This document shows positions 30,947 through 41,343 of a stretch of DNA of 64,000 bases, in pieces. The notes beneath the pieces were generated by a model. That model was not told the origin of the DNA, ran no database searches, and saw only the letters and a list, made by a program, of their open reading frames with translations. The stretch's first letter is position 1. Every line of letters starts with the position of its first letter. A program made the translations under genes and the position numbers. Source of the DNA: Lachancea dasiensis. Taxonomy: Eukaryota; Ascomycota; Saccharomycetes; Saccharomycetales; Saccharomycetaceae. The stretch covers positions 1,718,674-1,782,673 of the forward strand of contig LT598461.1 in assembly GCA_900074725.1 (NCBI GenBank). The letters are read 5' to 3'.

Positions 30947-33900
30947 TTACATATCGATGCTGCCCTTGAAGTCCAGAAAGTTGCGGCCACGGATCCCATT
31001 GATGTCAAGTTCCTGCAAATCAGCCGGCCTAGTCTCGCCATCAAGCAATGAGCCTATAAGCAGTAAACCTCGGGATCTAATTTCACCGATTAGCTGCTGA
31101 CTCGCCCTCAGCAACTCCAAAGGTACAATGATCCCTAGTAAGTTATTGTGTGATGCAAATTGAACAACCTCCCGGATGCTACGAGAGCAAGGATCAGAAA
31201 AATCTACCGTTTCAGGAGACAGAGAAAGATGCGACAAATGGTGGGGTGTATCCTTTACCAACAGACCATTTTCCTTCCGCAATCCATTCATGTAAAAAAG
31301 GACGGGAAAATTAGGCTGTTTCCAGTTCAAAATAGAGCAAACTTCTGGGTTGCGAGAGGTGAATACCATAGAAGAAGTGAAGCCATTGTGGAATCTATGA
31401 CGAACATGGGTGAAAAGTGACGTTAGGATTTTATCAATGAAGCTGTTGATATTGACATGTGGAGATAACTTTAGAGGCACGCTCGAAAACTCGCACTCAG
31501 TAGGGAAGCATACTTCAATTTCCAATTTCGAGTTTGCTGGAGCCCTCTCTAGCAGACAGTCCAATGTCGTGAACCGGGATGCTAACAAGTCCTCAAATGC
31601 TGTGGAATTGAGCTGGTCATCAATGTAGCCTATGGGGTATCCGACCAATTGCTCAAGCTGGTTTGCATTCAAATCCAGTAATTTTAAGTTCATAGGTCCG
31701 ACAGTAATAGTCTTATTAGGCGACACAACCAAGGTTCCGTCATTAAGGGTTGAAACGAAGAAGTTTGTATACGCTCCGGAAAGGGAGGAGGAAGTGACGA
31801 AGTGGTGGCCGCTTTTCCCGGCCTCATTGCCCGTGGTGGATTTCCAGTAGGTCTCGTATTTTGTAATCTCCAAAGGTCTGCCGCTGTAAGGGAAAACCAG
31901 ACGATAATCCAAATTTAACTCGCCAACGTTCTTCATGCGCCCATCATATAACGGAAGAACAAAGTTTCCCTTGCCGAATGGCCCGCTTTGGAACTGTTTA
32001 AATAGCGTTGGTACGGCTGTCGTTTTGGCGATCATCCGTGTACCGAAAGATGGGAAAATTTCGAAGTCCATACAAAACCCTTCCAGCGAGTCTACTTGAA
32101 AGACGACTGAGTTTTCTTCGTCATCTTCAGTGGAGAGAATGACATTTCTCGGAATAATATCGAGGACATTTGAATTCAAAGTGACTCGGCCTGGAGAAGA
32201 CAGAGCCATTTCGTCCTCCTTGTTGAGGACAATCGAGGAGGTCCCACGAAGGAAGCTTATCTTAACAAAAATCTTCTTTTCCAGAAAATTGTGGCCATAC
32301 TTCCTTAAAGGAATAATTGGTGGCGGCAAGGTGAAATCTGGAATTCCATGCAACGAATCCTCTAAGCTCAAATCGTCGGCAGGCTCTAAAATTGAACCTA
32401 GATTTTTCGAAAATATGTCTTGTTCCGCAGTACCCTCAGGCCGGTAGCCTTGAAGTAAGTTCAGCACGCTCAAATGGCCCTCCCAGAGAGCGTAAAAAAA
32501 AGGAGACAAATTGTCTTCATCCATTACATCGATGCGGGCGCCATTTTTCAATAGTTCTTCCACGGTGCTACGATGACCTTCCTGAATAGCATAGAATATT
32601 GGGGCCCAGCCATTAAATCCATCAACTCCGTTGGGGTCAGCACCATGGGAAACTAGCAAAGTAATCATTTTAGCATCCCCGCCATTCTTCGCGACAATGT
32701 GCAAAGGACATCTGCCTTGAGTGTCACGTACAGCGGTTAGATTGACGTTACTAAACTCTAGGATTAGTTTTGCGGCTTCGTAGTTCTTATAGGCGCAAGC
32801 AACATTCAAAGGAGCAAATTGAGGTTTGCTCAGGGCCTCAGCTTGTGGTGAAGGGCTCGCGTAAGCGCTTAAAAGTAGCAACTTGGTAATGTTAGTGCAA
32901 TGCTTGGCCACAGAGAGCAATAGTGGTGTTTTCGAATCGTTATCGACTACATCTACTGACTCCAGAAATGTGGAGTTAATCAGCAATTCAACAAACTCCT
33001 CCTTCTCAAAGTTGCAAGCGTAATGCAGAGGCGTACTCCCATTCGCATCCTGGGCATTCAACAGTTTACGCAGAATGTCCTCTGGCACAACTGAGTCCCT
33101 ACACTGTTGAAAAGCTTCTTGCAACACAAAGCTTCTGGACTGTGTTTCACAGCCAGCGGCCTCGTGAATAATGTTGCGTTTGGAGAAGACTACCTCGTCC
33201 TCCTCCACAAATGTTAGATCGATGTTAAGATCTGCCGCTTTCATGAACACCTTTAAGGAATCATCGTCAATATTGCTACTTACTAGCAAAACAAAGACTT
33301 TAGTCAAAGCATCTCTTAATATTACCTTCTTGTCAATGCGGCTTTGCGGTACGTGGTCCTCCACAAAGTTTTGAATCTTTTCAGTTGCAAATTGACGGAG
33401 GAGCCTAACTCGAGGCTCCTCATCTTTCAACCGTGCAATATTCAGGACTTCGAGATACCAAGTTTCAATCTCCATGCTGATATCCAAGGTGTCGACGTCC
33501 ATTTGAGGTGGTGGGATAATGGAGCCGATCGGGAGCCTCTGCGCGTTTGTGTGGATCTGGGAGGCAGAGTTGGCATCTAGTTCTGCAAGCTTTGTGGCTG
33601 ACTTTGAAGCAAATGGTGCGGCATATGAAAACACGTCGTCACGGGTGCTGACTTCCTCAAGGTCTAAAAGTATCACCGAAATTTCATCGTTAAGCTTCGA
33701 AGTCTCGTTTCGCGTGAAAAAAGGCTGTGCCGATACTACGGTGGCAAGGTAAAAATCTTTCGTATGGGAGTGAGATCGCTTGTCCCATTTCTTGAGTACT
33801 TTCGAGAAACCGGTGCGGTTAAGCTCTACGAACTGCTCTAAATGCGCGAGATCGCGCTCGAACTTCTTGGCTCCGTCACGCAGATGTTTGAATGAGACTG

Positions 33901-34303
33901 TCGTCTTCGATGTTAATTTTCCCCGCTTGACCCCATCCTGGTATCGCGATTGTAAGATATCGAACTTAATGCGCAGATCGGATTCCTTTTCCAGATAATA
34001 CTCGTTTACCTTCTCGAGCTCTCTTTCCAGCTTAAAGAAAAACGACGCCTTGTGTTCTTGCAGGGTCTGATGGATTCGGCTCTGTTCTGCACTGGAGCCA
34101 GCGTCACCGCTGGCTCCTGTTTCGGCACCGCTGCCCACAGCGCCAGTGTTGACCCCTGCACCAGAGTCCGGCAATCCGAAGCCCACGCTCGGAGGAGCCG
34201 ACAGCTGCTTTATCAGCTTCTTCAGACCTTTGTAATCAATGAAGTGGCCATTGTACTCGGGTAGTACCAGCTGTCGTGTTTCCAGGTGTTTACCAAACTT
34301 CAT
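30947..34303 (-). CDS. PHO81: PHO81, CDK inhibitor of the PHO phosphate pathway
   Basis: Inhibitor of the Pho80-Pho85 kinase under phosphate starvation. The 1118 residues (S. cerevisiae about 1178) show an N-terminal SPX domain at 1-210 (MKFGKHLETRQL, then YKGLKKLIK and the helical KLERELEKVNEYYLEKE), a middle region, about six ankyrin repeats at 420-660 (ANGSTPLHYACNFEKEEFVE, DTQGRCPLHIVAKNGGDAKM), and a C-terminal glycerophosphodiester phosphodiesterase-like domain from about 745 on that is degenerate in this family. The minimal CDK-inhibiting segment of Pho81 lies just before and in the ankyrin region. A CACGTG and a TATA box lie upstream. Confidence 0.98.
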   Translation of the reverse strand: MKFGKHLETRQLVLPEYNGHFIDYKGLKKLIKQLSAPPSVGFGLPDSGAGVNTGAVGSGAETGASGDAGSSAEQSRIHQTLQEHKASFFFKLERELEKVNEYYLEKESDLRIKFDILQSRYQDGVKRGKLTSKTTVSFKHLRDGAKKFERDLAHLEQFVELNRTGFSKVLKKWDKRSHSHTKDFYLATVVSAQPFFTRNETSKLNDEISVILLDLEEVSTRDDVFSYAAPFASKSATKLAELDANSASQIHTNAQRLPIGSIIPPPQMDVDTLDISMEIETWYLEVLNIARLKDEEPRVRLLRQFATEKIQNFVEDHVPQSRIDKKVILRDALTKVFVLLVSSNIDDDSLKVFMKAADLNIDLTFVEEDEVVFSKRNIIHEAAGCETQSRSFVLQEAFQQCRDSVVPEDILRKLLNAQDANGSTPLHYACNFEKEEFVELLINSTFLESVDVVDNDSKTPLLLSVAKHCTNITKLLLLSAYASPSPQAEALSKPQFAPLNVACAYKNYEAAKLILEFSNVNLTAVRDTQGRCPLHIVAKNGGDAKMITLLVSHGADPNGVDGFNGWAPIFYAIQEGHRSTVEELLKNGARIDVMDEDNLSPFFYALWEGHLSVLNLLQGYRPEGTAEQDIFSKNLGSILEPADDLSLEDSLHGIPDFTLPPPIIPLRKYGHNFLEKKIFVKISFLRGTSSIVLNKEDEMALSSPGRVTLNSNVLDIIPRNVILSTEDDEENSVVFQVDSLEGFCMDFEIFPSFGTRMIAKTTAVPTLFKQFQSGPFGKGNFVLPLYDGRMKNVGELNLDYRLVFPYSGRPLEITKYETYWKSTTGNEAGKSGHHFVTSSSLSGAYTNFFVSTLNDGTLVVSPNKTITVGPMNLKLLDLNANQLEQLVGYPIGYIDDQLNSTAFEDLLASRFTTLDCLLERAPANSKLEIEVCFPTECEFSSVPLKLSPHVNINSFIDKILTSLFTHVRHRFHNGFTSSMVFTSRNPEVCSILNWKQPNFPVLFYMNGLRKENGLLVKDTPHHLSHLSLSPETVDFSDPCSRSIREVVQFASHNNLLGIIVPLELLRASQQLIGEIRSRGLLLIGSLLDGETRPADLQELDINGIRGRNFLDFKGSIDM

Positions 34304-35041
34304 TGCTGAGGCTTGCTCAGATAGAGGGTATCCGCGCTAGTGTCTTGTTTTTCCTTGCCGAAAAAAATCTCCACTGCGGCAAGAGATCACAGTTTATCTG
34401 TAAGCGACGCCAGTCTATCAAGTTTAAGCTTTCTGGATCAAAGGCTTTCACACCGTGGACCTTTCCACCCGTTTAACGGTTACATATGCCTGTGTGTTTC
34501 ACACTTATATAGCAGTCTAATTTATCTGAACACATTACACGTGGACGATGCCAGTACTAAATAAACCTTCACGGCATTTCCCCCGGCGAGTTTTAGACTA
34601 TTTCGTCCTTAGTGACGGTATGGTTTGGCTCATCGGCCTCAACGGCCATCCGAAGGGTGGACGAGCAACGCTTTCGTGAGTCTACGAGGACAGGTCTGTC
34701 GACTGCATTGCAATATTCGATTTCAGCATCTTTTTGCGGTCAGTTTGGTACCAGTTTGGGTAAGTTTGGCATTCCAAATGGCTAGCGATGAAAAGCTGTT
34801 TCTGTTGGGACCGCAAAGAAAGGCTAAAAGACGTTCAGTCGAGGCATCGACCCGCCACTGACATTAGCTTTTGGCTCGTTTCGGTCAAGAAAAAATGACC
34901 GTTCCACGACACAGCGCCGCTGTGGGGCTTGGCCACGGCACACGGCCTTGGCGACCGTTGGCAGATTTATCTTACACACGTATGGGCGGCTTCTTAGGCA
35001 TTTGAAAAGGCCTTCTCGAGAAGCGGGAAAAATTAAAATTG
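34304..35041. other. PHO81 upstream region to tRNA-Ala
   Basis: Holds the PHO81 promoter elements (34505-34544). Three copies of AGTTTGG stand at 34742, 34753 and 34763, about one helical turn apart. No gene recognised. Confidence 0.5.
34505..34544 (-). promoter_or_regulatory. PHO81 promoter: TATA box and Pho4-type CACGTG
   Basis: CTATATAA on the minus strand at 34512-34505 and CACGTGG (plus strand) at 34538-34544 lie about 200 and 235 bp before the PHO81 ATG. CACGTG is the core of the Pho4 site, and PHO81 is a Pho4 target in S. cerevisiae, giving positive feedback. Binding here is inferred. Confidence 0.6.
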
Positions 35042-35114
35042 TGGACGAGACCGGAGTCGAACCGATGACCTCTCCCATGCTAAGGGAGCGCGCTACCAAC
35101 TACGCCACACGCCC
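35042..35114 (-). tRNA. tA(AGC): tRNA-Ala, anticodon AGC
   Basis: The 73-nt cloverleaf reads GGGCGTG at its 5' end and CTCGTCC plus discriminator A at its 3' end, giving the alanine identity pair G3:U70. The anticodon stem-loop is CTCCC-TTAGCAT-GGGAG. The A box (TGGCGTAGTTGG) and B box (GGTTCGACTCC) are intact. No intron. A T-run on the minus strand at 35032-35028 serves as the RNA polymerase III terminator. The sequence closely matches S. cerevisiae tRNA-Ala(AGC). Confidence 0.98.
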
Positions 35115-36601
35115 ATGTGTGACGCTTTGAAAAACTATTCTGAGGTATATGCTGGCAGCAAGAGCACATGACCTTTATCTTTACTCCCGCGAACAACGGC
35201 TCACAGTCCACAGCCCGCAGTCTACAGCACTCTCGAAGAAATTTGGCATAGTGAAGTAAGTGTCCTCTGAGCTGGAGACCGGCCTTTATCGTCGTTTTGC
35301 CCCAAGCGGCATGATTAGGCCGACGTGTGTCAGCGCTGTACGAAGTGACCATGTGGTGTCAGTCTGGCCAGTCGCCGGAGCAGTCCACAAAAACTTGCCC
35401 TGAAGACCAGACTTTGGTCGAAAAGTGTCTCAAAAAATGTATTGGTCGCACTTCTAGTTTATCCTAGCTCTATCTGGGGGTTTTGGCAAAGCACCTCTCG
35501 GTAGGTCTGGTAAATAGCGATTCCATCGAGTAGAAAAAAACCGCCCGTATTGATAATGGCATAATAGCCCGGGCTCTGACAATCTTACCTTTGATATATC
35601 TGTAGCCCCCATAATATTCTCAACTGCTGAGCAGGGGCCCTTGTAGATTTTGACTTAGCACGCCTACTCATGCCTAGAAGTGTGAATTTGGTGCGCAAGG
35701 GTGCTGGACTTATCGCTCTCTGCCAAGAAGAGTATCTGAAGAATGCCATAATATTGTTGAGTAAGTATCTGAAGCGCTTTCCGGCGGTTATAACACTAGG
35801 GGAGCTTATGGGAAATACGGCTAACGGTGAGATTGGCAACAACTGGTAAACGCAATTTACCACCATCACTTTCTCATTTACCTACCGAGTTCACGTCTGA
35901 GGCTTAGAAGAATCTAACAACAATAACCGGCAACACATTCGAATCCTATATGTATTTTGCAAGGCTGCAGAGGGCGCCATTTTGGAGTTGACTGGCTATG
36001 CCAACGAGAGTTGAAATAATGTTTTGATCGCTTTTGCCAACATTCACTGCTTATTGTAAACGCATCGTACATCGACAGTAAGATGCTTGGAAGTGTAGTT
36101 AACATCACCGAAAATTCCCAGAAGAGACACGCAACATGCGCAGTTCCCTTGATATTACATCGACAGATCTCGCTCCACCAAGCTGCTTCTCTAAAAAAAG
36201 AACAACGGTCGGCAGCAATCTGAAGACTAGTGCTAGACTCAAGATTTGACATGGTTTTACATTTTTAGCCCATGAGAACACCTCCAATAAAAGATGCCTA
36301 GTTCTCTAATCCCCGCAGTCGATCGCGAAATGGTTAATGCGTCTTCTAGCAGCTGGAGAGACCGTAGAATGCCCAAAATTCCAGATTGATTGCTTATCGA
36401 ATTTGAGACCTAATATCCATCATCGGCTTTGACTACACCCAAGCTTTATAGAGCTAGATTTGACCTTTCGCTTCTGATTTGTGACCAACGCGATGAGATG
36501 GATAGATTTGGTTTCCAAAAAACAATTAACACGCATCAGAACGCGTAACCGAGAATACAAACACTTTACATAAAAAGCTAATCCAGAGGCGGAAGGACTC
36601 G
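35115..36601. other. tRNA-RTT107 region, 1.5 kb, gene-poor
   Basis: No recognised gene. By S. cerevisiae order, SPO16 or YHB1 might be expected near here; I find no match to either in any frame read by eye. Short ATG-started frames exist: 35351-35467 (plus, 38 residues, Cys-containing), 35670-35849 (plus, 59 residues, GLIALCQEEYLKNAIILLSK in the middle) and 35914-36252 (minus, 112 residues). None is recognised; they may be chance or relics. Confidence 0.45.
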
Positions 36602-39349
36602 ATGACCACAGCTAGCAAGCTATTCAATGACCTTAATTTTGTGATAGTTGTCGAAGATGAGTCAGTACCTTGGGTAAAGACTCTCTGTGAGCGCCTTACG
36701 TCCAATGCAGCCAAGAAGTACATCCTACACAAAAATACTCCCAACAACGCGAACCTTACGAGCGAGAAGCTCATCAAACAAGAGATGCTTTCGGTTTTTA
36801 ATGAGGATATCCATGTGATTGTTTCGAAGACTGCCGACTTTTGGTTCTACCGTGTAGCGGCGTTCGATCTCCTCATCCCTGTGGTTACACCAGACTGGGT
36901 GGAAGCTTGCATTTCCACCAACCGTATCACTCGAGCGAGTGGATTCTCGCCGGATCCACAGCAGGTTCTGAAGGGCTATCAGATATACCTTTCCCGCCAT
37001 TCTTTCAATACCAGCGAGTATGCTTTTTACTCAGCTCTCATCAACATTTTGGGGGGTATCTGCATTGACTACTTATCGAGCAGGGCGAGCCATATTGTCA
37101 GTACTGATCCTCAAGATCCGGCGATTACTGCCGTGGCCAATATCAAGAATCTCAACATCAAATATGTTCTCCCGACGTGGATCGTTCAGGTGTTCATCGA
37201 AAGGCAATGTCTGGAGGAAACTGGCCATTTGTTGAGTCCAGATGATCACCCTGCCGACGTCAAGCTACAAGCACAAAAACTTTGGGAAGGCGTAGACGGC
37301 GAGGGGATCATTATTTCTGACAAATTTCTACGAAATCACAAGTTCTTCCTGTCTCTCGATCTAACGCTACCCTCACAATGCTACAAATTTTTTGTAAATC
37401 TAATACAAGCCGCGGGCGGTCAGGTAGCTCGTCACATTGAGTCGTCTGATATCCGGAAAAGTGCTGGCGACTGTTTTGTGGGTCTGTCTATAGATTCAGA
37501 AGAACATACCCAGGCAATAGCAGAAAAACTTATCATTGGTAATGTTGCTTGGGTATTTTACATGTGGTGTTGCAACAGCTTTGTTTTACCGAATGAAAAG
37601 CTTCTTTTGTCTCCACTGCGACCTCGGCTGTTTCAAAAAGGAGAGCTTATTGTCGGCTACACTGCGTATTTGGGACAACAACGACATTATATCCAAAAGC
37701 TTGTTGAAGCACTAGGAGGAGTAAGCACGACTGAATTCACGAGAAAAAATACTCACCTGGTGACGTGCTTCCCATCCGGTCAAAAGTATGACGCTGCTAT
37801 GCGATGGAAAGATACATGCACGGTGGTCAACCATCTATGGTTGGAGGACTGTTATAGGCTGCAACGTCAGGTGCCATGCAATGATGCAAAATACACACAT
37901 ATTCCCGTTTCTGGTGGGCTCAGCACCAGGTTAGGACAAATGCCAATGGAAGAGCACACGTGCGAAGACGAAGATGTCACAGACACCATAATTCCCAACG
38001 ACATTTTAGATAACTCTCCAGGGCAAGTTTCAGTGACCCCCGGCGATAGCCTGTGCGAAAATGCCGTCGATGCGCCTAGTGATGATTCAATACAATTACA
38101 GAATCATTTTGACGAGGCTATTGGCGAAGCTGGCTGCGGAAAAGGCACAGAGGACCAGGTCCCCCAAGGATCCTTTTTAGTCCAGCAACAAATTGACAGT
38201 GCATTAGATGAAAATAACGACAGTAATAAAAACCCTGGGCTTGCTCAAGGTCACTCTTTGCCCGAAAAATCGATTATTACCAACGAGCTTACTGGAGATG
38301 AACGACTACCACACGGATCAGACACAAACATACCGCACCAAGATATGTCTCAGCTTAACAAGAATGACTCTCTTGCACCGTTAGAGACGGTCTTGTCGAA
38401 GGAAACTTCTCCCGATATCTCATCTTCGCCTGCATCGCAGTTGTTGTCAAGCGGTAATTCTCGCCGTGCAAAAGAAAAAGCTGCTTTGAAGCTTCACACA
38501 GACATGGAAGCCTTGAATGAGTTTGAAGAAAATTGGAAAAGGAAGAGAAACCGCTCGCTGCTTCCTGAAGAACTACATAAGCTGAAACAGTTGAAAACGA
38601 TAGAAGATAAAGTAAGAGAACTATTAGAGAATGCCACTTATCCCGAGAAGATCAAAGGCAAAAAAAGCAAGCGGCCCTATGATATAGTTGCAGTTTGTAC
38701 CGGATGTCATGAGGTGATAAATGACTTAGATCTGGAACTACTGAGGATGCTGGGGATCACGATTTTGAAGACTATCAACGCTCAATGCAATTGTATTATC
38801 GCGCCAAAAAAAATGAGAACCGCAAAATTTCTAACAAGCCTTAGTTGCCATCCGCTGAAGTACGCTCTGCTCCCAGAGTTTATAAGTTCCATTTTGTCAA
38901 TTTTCCATGGCACCACCACTAGCGAAGGGCCGCTCCCGGATCTACGCGATTTTTCAATCCCAGAACTTGATTTCAGCGTCCTAGAGAAAACCAGCTTGCC
39001 TACAAAAGTATTCCAGAGGGCAGGCATAACTTCTATCAACCTTACCGATGATGTACCGGGGGGACACGAAGTATTGTCGTCAATTTTGAAGGCTCATGGG
39101 GTACTCCAAATAAAAGTGCTATCTAAGAAGTTTACGGAGGAAGACGTAGTGGTGAACAAGAGCAAAAGAAAAAGTCCTACCCATATTTTAATAGCTCAGA
39201 AAGCCACACAAGCGAAAAGGTTTGGTAAAATGTTTCAAAATGAAGGGGAAAGTAAAGTTTTGGTGGTTGAATGGAACTGGTGTGTGAAAAGCATATTCAA
39301 CCTCGAAGCAGATATAGAAGATCCCGAGTTCGTGGTCTACAATAATTAG
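36602..39349 (+). CDS. RTT107: RTT107, multi-BRCT genome-stability scaffold
   Basis: Scaffold recruited to damaged or stalled replication forks through gamma-H2A and partners Slx4, Smc5-Smc6 and Rtt101-Mms22. The 915 residues (S. cerevisiae 1070) hold BRCT repeats: about four in residues 1-430 (for example TPDWVEACISTNRI, PTWIVQVFIER, and GGVSTTEFTRKNTHLVTCFP followed by VVNHLWLEDCYRLQR) and a C-terminal pair from about 695 to 915 (DIVAVCTGCHEVINDLDLEL, ending VVEWNWCVKSIFNLEADI). An acidic, Ser-rich linker of about 240 residues lies between, with many SQ/TQ-poor Ser clusters. The orthologue is YHR154W. Confidence 0.95.
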   Translation: MTTASKLFNDLNFVIVVEDESVPWVKTLCERLTSNAAKKYILHKNTPNNANLTSEKLIKQEMLSVFNEDIHVIVSKTADFWFYRVAAFDLLIPVVTPDWVEACISTNRITRASGFSPDPQQVLKGYQIYLSRHSFNTSEYAFYSALINILGGICIDYLSSRASHIVSTDPQDPAITAVANIKNLNIKYVLPTWIVQVFIERQCLEETGHLLSPDDHPADVKLQAQKLWEGVDGEGIIISDKFLRNHKFFLSLDLTLPSQCYKFFVNLIQAAGGQVARHIESSDIRKSAGDCFVGLSIDSEEHTQAIAEKLIIGNVAWVFYMWCCNSFVLPNEKLLLSPLRPRLFQKGELIVGYTAYLGQQRHYIQKLVEALGGVSTTEFTRKNTHLVTCFPSGQKYDAAMRWKDTCTVVNHLWLEDCYRLQRQVPCNDAKYTHIPVSGGLSTRLGQMPMEEHTCEDEDVTDTIIPNDILDNSPGQVSVTPGDSLCENAVDAPSDDSIQLQNHFDEAIGEAGCGKGTEDQVPQGSFLVQQQIDSALDENNDSNKNPGLAQGHSLPEKSIITNELTGDERLPHGSDTNIPHQDMSQLNKNDSLAPLETVLSKETSPDISSSPASQLLSSGNSRRAKEKAALKLHTDMEALNEFEENWKRKRNRSLLPEELHKLKQLKTIEDKVRELLENATYPEKIKGKKSKRPYDIVAVCTGCHEVINDLDLELLRMLGITILKTINAQCNCIIAPKKMRTAKFLTSLSCHPLKYALLPEFISSILSIFHGTTTSEGPLPDLRDFSIPELDFSVLEKTSLPTKVFQRAGITSINLTDDVPGGHEVLSSILKAHGVLQIKVLSKKFTEEDVVVNKSKRKSPTHILIAQKATQAKRFGKMFQNEGESKVLVVEWNWCVKSIFNLEADIEDPEFVVYNN

Positions 39350-39450
39350 CCTATGTAGAGCGGTAGCCGCTTCAAGTCATGAGCAAATCTGCATTAATGT
39401 TTCTAAATAATGAACGTCAAAGTTAGCATCACATAAGGTGTGCCTTCAAT

Positions 39451-40143
39451 CTACACATTGAGCCCAGTCCATTCTCTGACGAAACTAGTGGTCTTAGCAA
39501 AGCTTCCTAAGACGGCGTTTTTGGAAGCTTCAGTGGCAGACACAGTACTATGCAGTACTGTTTTGCATTTATCATAAAAGACAAGCTGCTTTTTGGTAAA
39601 CTCGGGGAAGGCTTGCTTCTCGAGGTCGAACAAAAGACTGAAGGAGTTCGATGATGTTACGGGAAGCACGTATGAGAAGCAGATGGTACCAAGGGCTAAA
39701 GGAGCTGTCAAACGAGCCAGAATATTTCTATTTCTGGCGAGGATGGAACCCGACATAGCTGCGACCACCGAATAGGTCAGTCCAGGCAGAAGATCTTCTC
39801 TAGGGTCTGAATGAAGATTCGCAATGGTAGTAGTGAGTCTTTTTTCGTGACTGTAGTATTTTGCCGACTTCTCATCAACTGTGTCGCGGACATTGCCCAG
39901 AGTGCTGCACAGACTTGAGCGCCACATTCCGAAAAATCTTGTCAAATATACTGGTGATCTTACGGAAATACCGTCCAGCAAGTTATTATCGCCGATGAGT
40001 TCTGTAGCACGATGTGAAATGGAGTTGTGCTTATCATCAGACGGAGCAGCCTCTCTAGCCTCAGATGATAGAACGCAACCACTTTCTGGTGGGATAACCG
40101 CCTCCGACACCGGATCCACGGTTCTATAAAAATTTGGGGCCAT
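39451..40143 (-). CDS. MIC26: MIC26, MICOS complex subunit (apolipoprotein O family)
   Basis: Inner-membrane subunit of the MICOS complex at crista junctions. From the ATG at 40143 (MAPNFYRTVDPVSE) the product has 230 residues, near the S. cerevisiae 233. Two hydrophobic stretches near residues 145-190 (LTYSVVAAMSGSILA, then LTAPLALGTICFSYVLPVT) are the ApoO-type membrane hairpin. The frame is open upstream to a TTG at 40209, which I do not use. It converges on RTT107 by 101 bp and lies beside SPG1, as YGR235C-YGR236C. Confidence 0.88.
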   Translation of the reverse strand: MAPNFYRTVDPVSEAVIPPESGCVLSSEAREAAPSDDKHNSISHRATELIGDNNLLDGISVRSPVYLTRFFGMWRSSLCSTLGNVRDTVDEKSAKYYSHEKRLTTTIANLHSDPREDLLPGLTYSVVAAMSGSILARNRNILARLTAPLALGTICFSYVLPVTSSNSFSLLFDLEKQAFPEFTKKQLVFYDKCKTVLHSTVSATEASKNAVLGSFAKTTSFVREWTGLNV

Positions 40144-40471
40144 CACGGTTAATGCTAGAGCTTCTACGATCTTGTCCCAGTTGGTAGCACGACCAACTTT
40201 AGCTGTCAATAGTTTTCACTTTACGATTATGAGTTCTCGATTACACGAGTACAGAATACCAAGTACTCAAGATGTTCTCAGCGACTAACTTGCGATTCTA
40301 TGGTGCTACAACGTTCACGTCATAGCCACAAGACAAGAAAACGTCCACCACTAACCACAATGTTCCCTTCACTTCATAGTTTTGTCCAAGCATTAGTTAT
40401 CGTTAATTCATTAGATACGAGCTACCCATTTCGAAGGTCATCATCAAATCGATCAAGGGCAGAGTAAGGTG

Positions 40472-40882
40472 CTACATAATCGAGGAAAACATGATAGCAT
40501 TTGCTTCCTCCACTAGTTTCCGATAGCGTTCGTCGTTGGCATATTTATTGCGCCCGCGGATGTGCCACGCGGCGATTGGAATGTCACCAACTCCGGCCAA
40601 TGCGCCCAAATCCTCACTGGATCTCAATAGATTGATGGCAGCCTGAGACGGACTCGCAGATGGATTCTCAATATTTGCGGTGCGCTCCTCCAGGTGTTTA
40701 ACTTTGGAGCCCAAAGAACTGACTTCTTTCGCCTCCTGCTTGTGAATCCGGGGAAGGTAATAGGATCTGAGATACATCGTCGGGACGACGGCCCCGCACA
40801 CAATTCCATAGAATAACATTTTCATGCGCGGCATCAGTGCCAACCGGTGGGCTTCTTGGTATATTTTTGAATCAATTTTCAT
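40472..40882 (-). CDS. SPG1: SPG1-like small mitochondrial protein
   Basis: Small protein of unknown mechanism; the S. cerevisiae orthologue is needed for survival at high temperature in stationary phase. The 136 residues start MKIDSKIYQEAHRLALMPR, continue with one hydrophobic segment at about 22-40 (MLFYGIVCGAVVPTMYLRSY) and end MFSSIM, which I recall as the SPG1 end. The middle 50 residues are longer than in S. cerevisiae (95 residues in all). Adjacency to MIC26 supports the call. Confidence 0.75.
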   Translation of the reverse strand: MKIDSKIYQEAHRLALMPRMKMLFYGIVCGAVVPTMYLRSYYLPRIHKQEAKEVSSLGSKVKHLEERTANIENPSASPSQAAINLLRSSEDLGALAGVGDIPIAAWHIRGRNKYANDERYRKLVEEANAIMFSSIM

Positions 40883-41343
40883 ATCTTCTTGTAAACTGTA
40901 GAATAGTCGTCAAATTGCACACAATGTAAGCACAGTATAACATAAACGAATCATGACAACCGCTTTCATTTATACCCCCTCCGCATCTGTAGGGTGATAC
41001 CCGAAAAAGGAGGTCATCACTGCTCTAAGGGCAAAAGGTGTTGATTTTGACAATGGAGAATAAGCTGGGAGCAAAAGCCCTAAGAACAAATGACAGCGTT
41101 GGGAGTTATGCGTTAAAGTGTTCCCCTTAGCCCCTGTTGGACCTTGAATTTTCGGTACCCCACTTAGTCACGATATGCAGGGATACCAAGAACAGACAGG
41201 TGCCAAAATTGGATTCTTTCAACCGGGTACTCGTGTGGTACGAGATTATAAGCTGTGGTCAGCAGGTTAAGGTGTGAACCATTCGTAGTGAGAATTATCA
41301 ACCGGAAAAGCTGCCAATATAGCATCCAACATGCGGACGGCGG
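40883..41343. other. SPG1 promoter / YGR237C-orthologue 3' region
   Basis: 461 bp; both flanking genes read leftward. No gene or repeat recognised. Confidence 0.5.
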
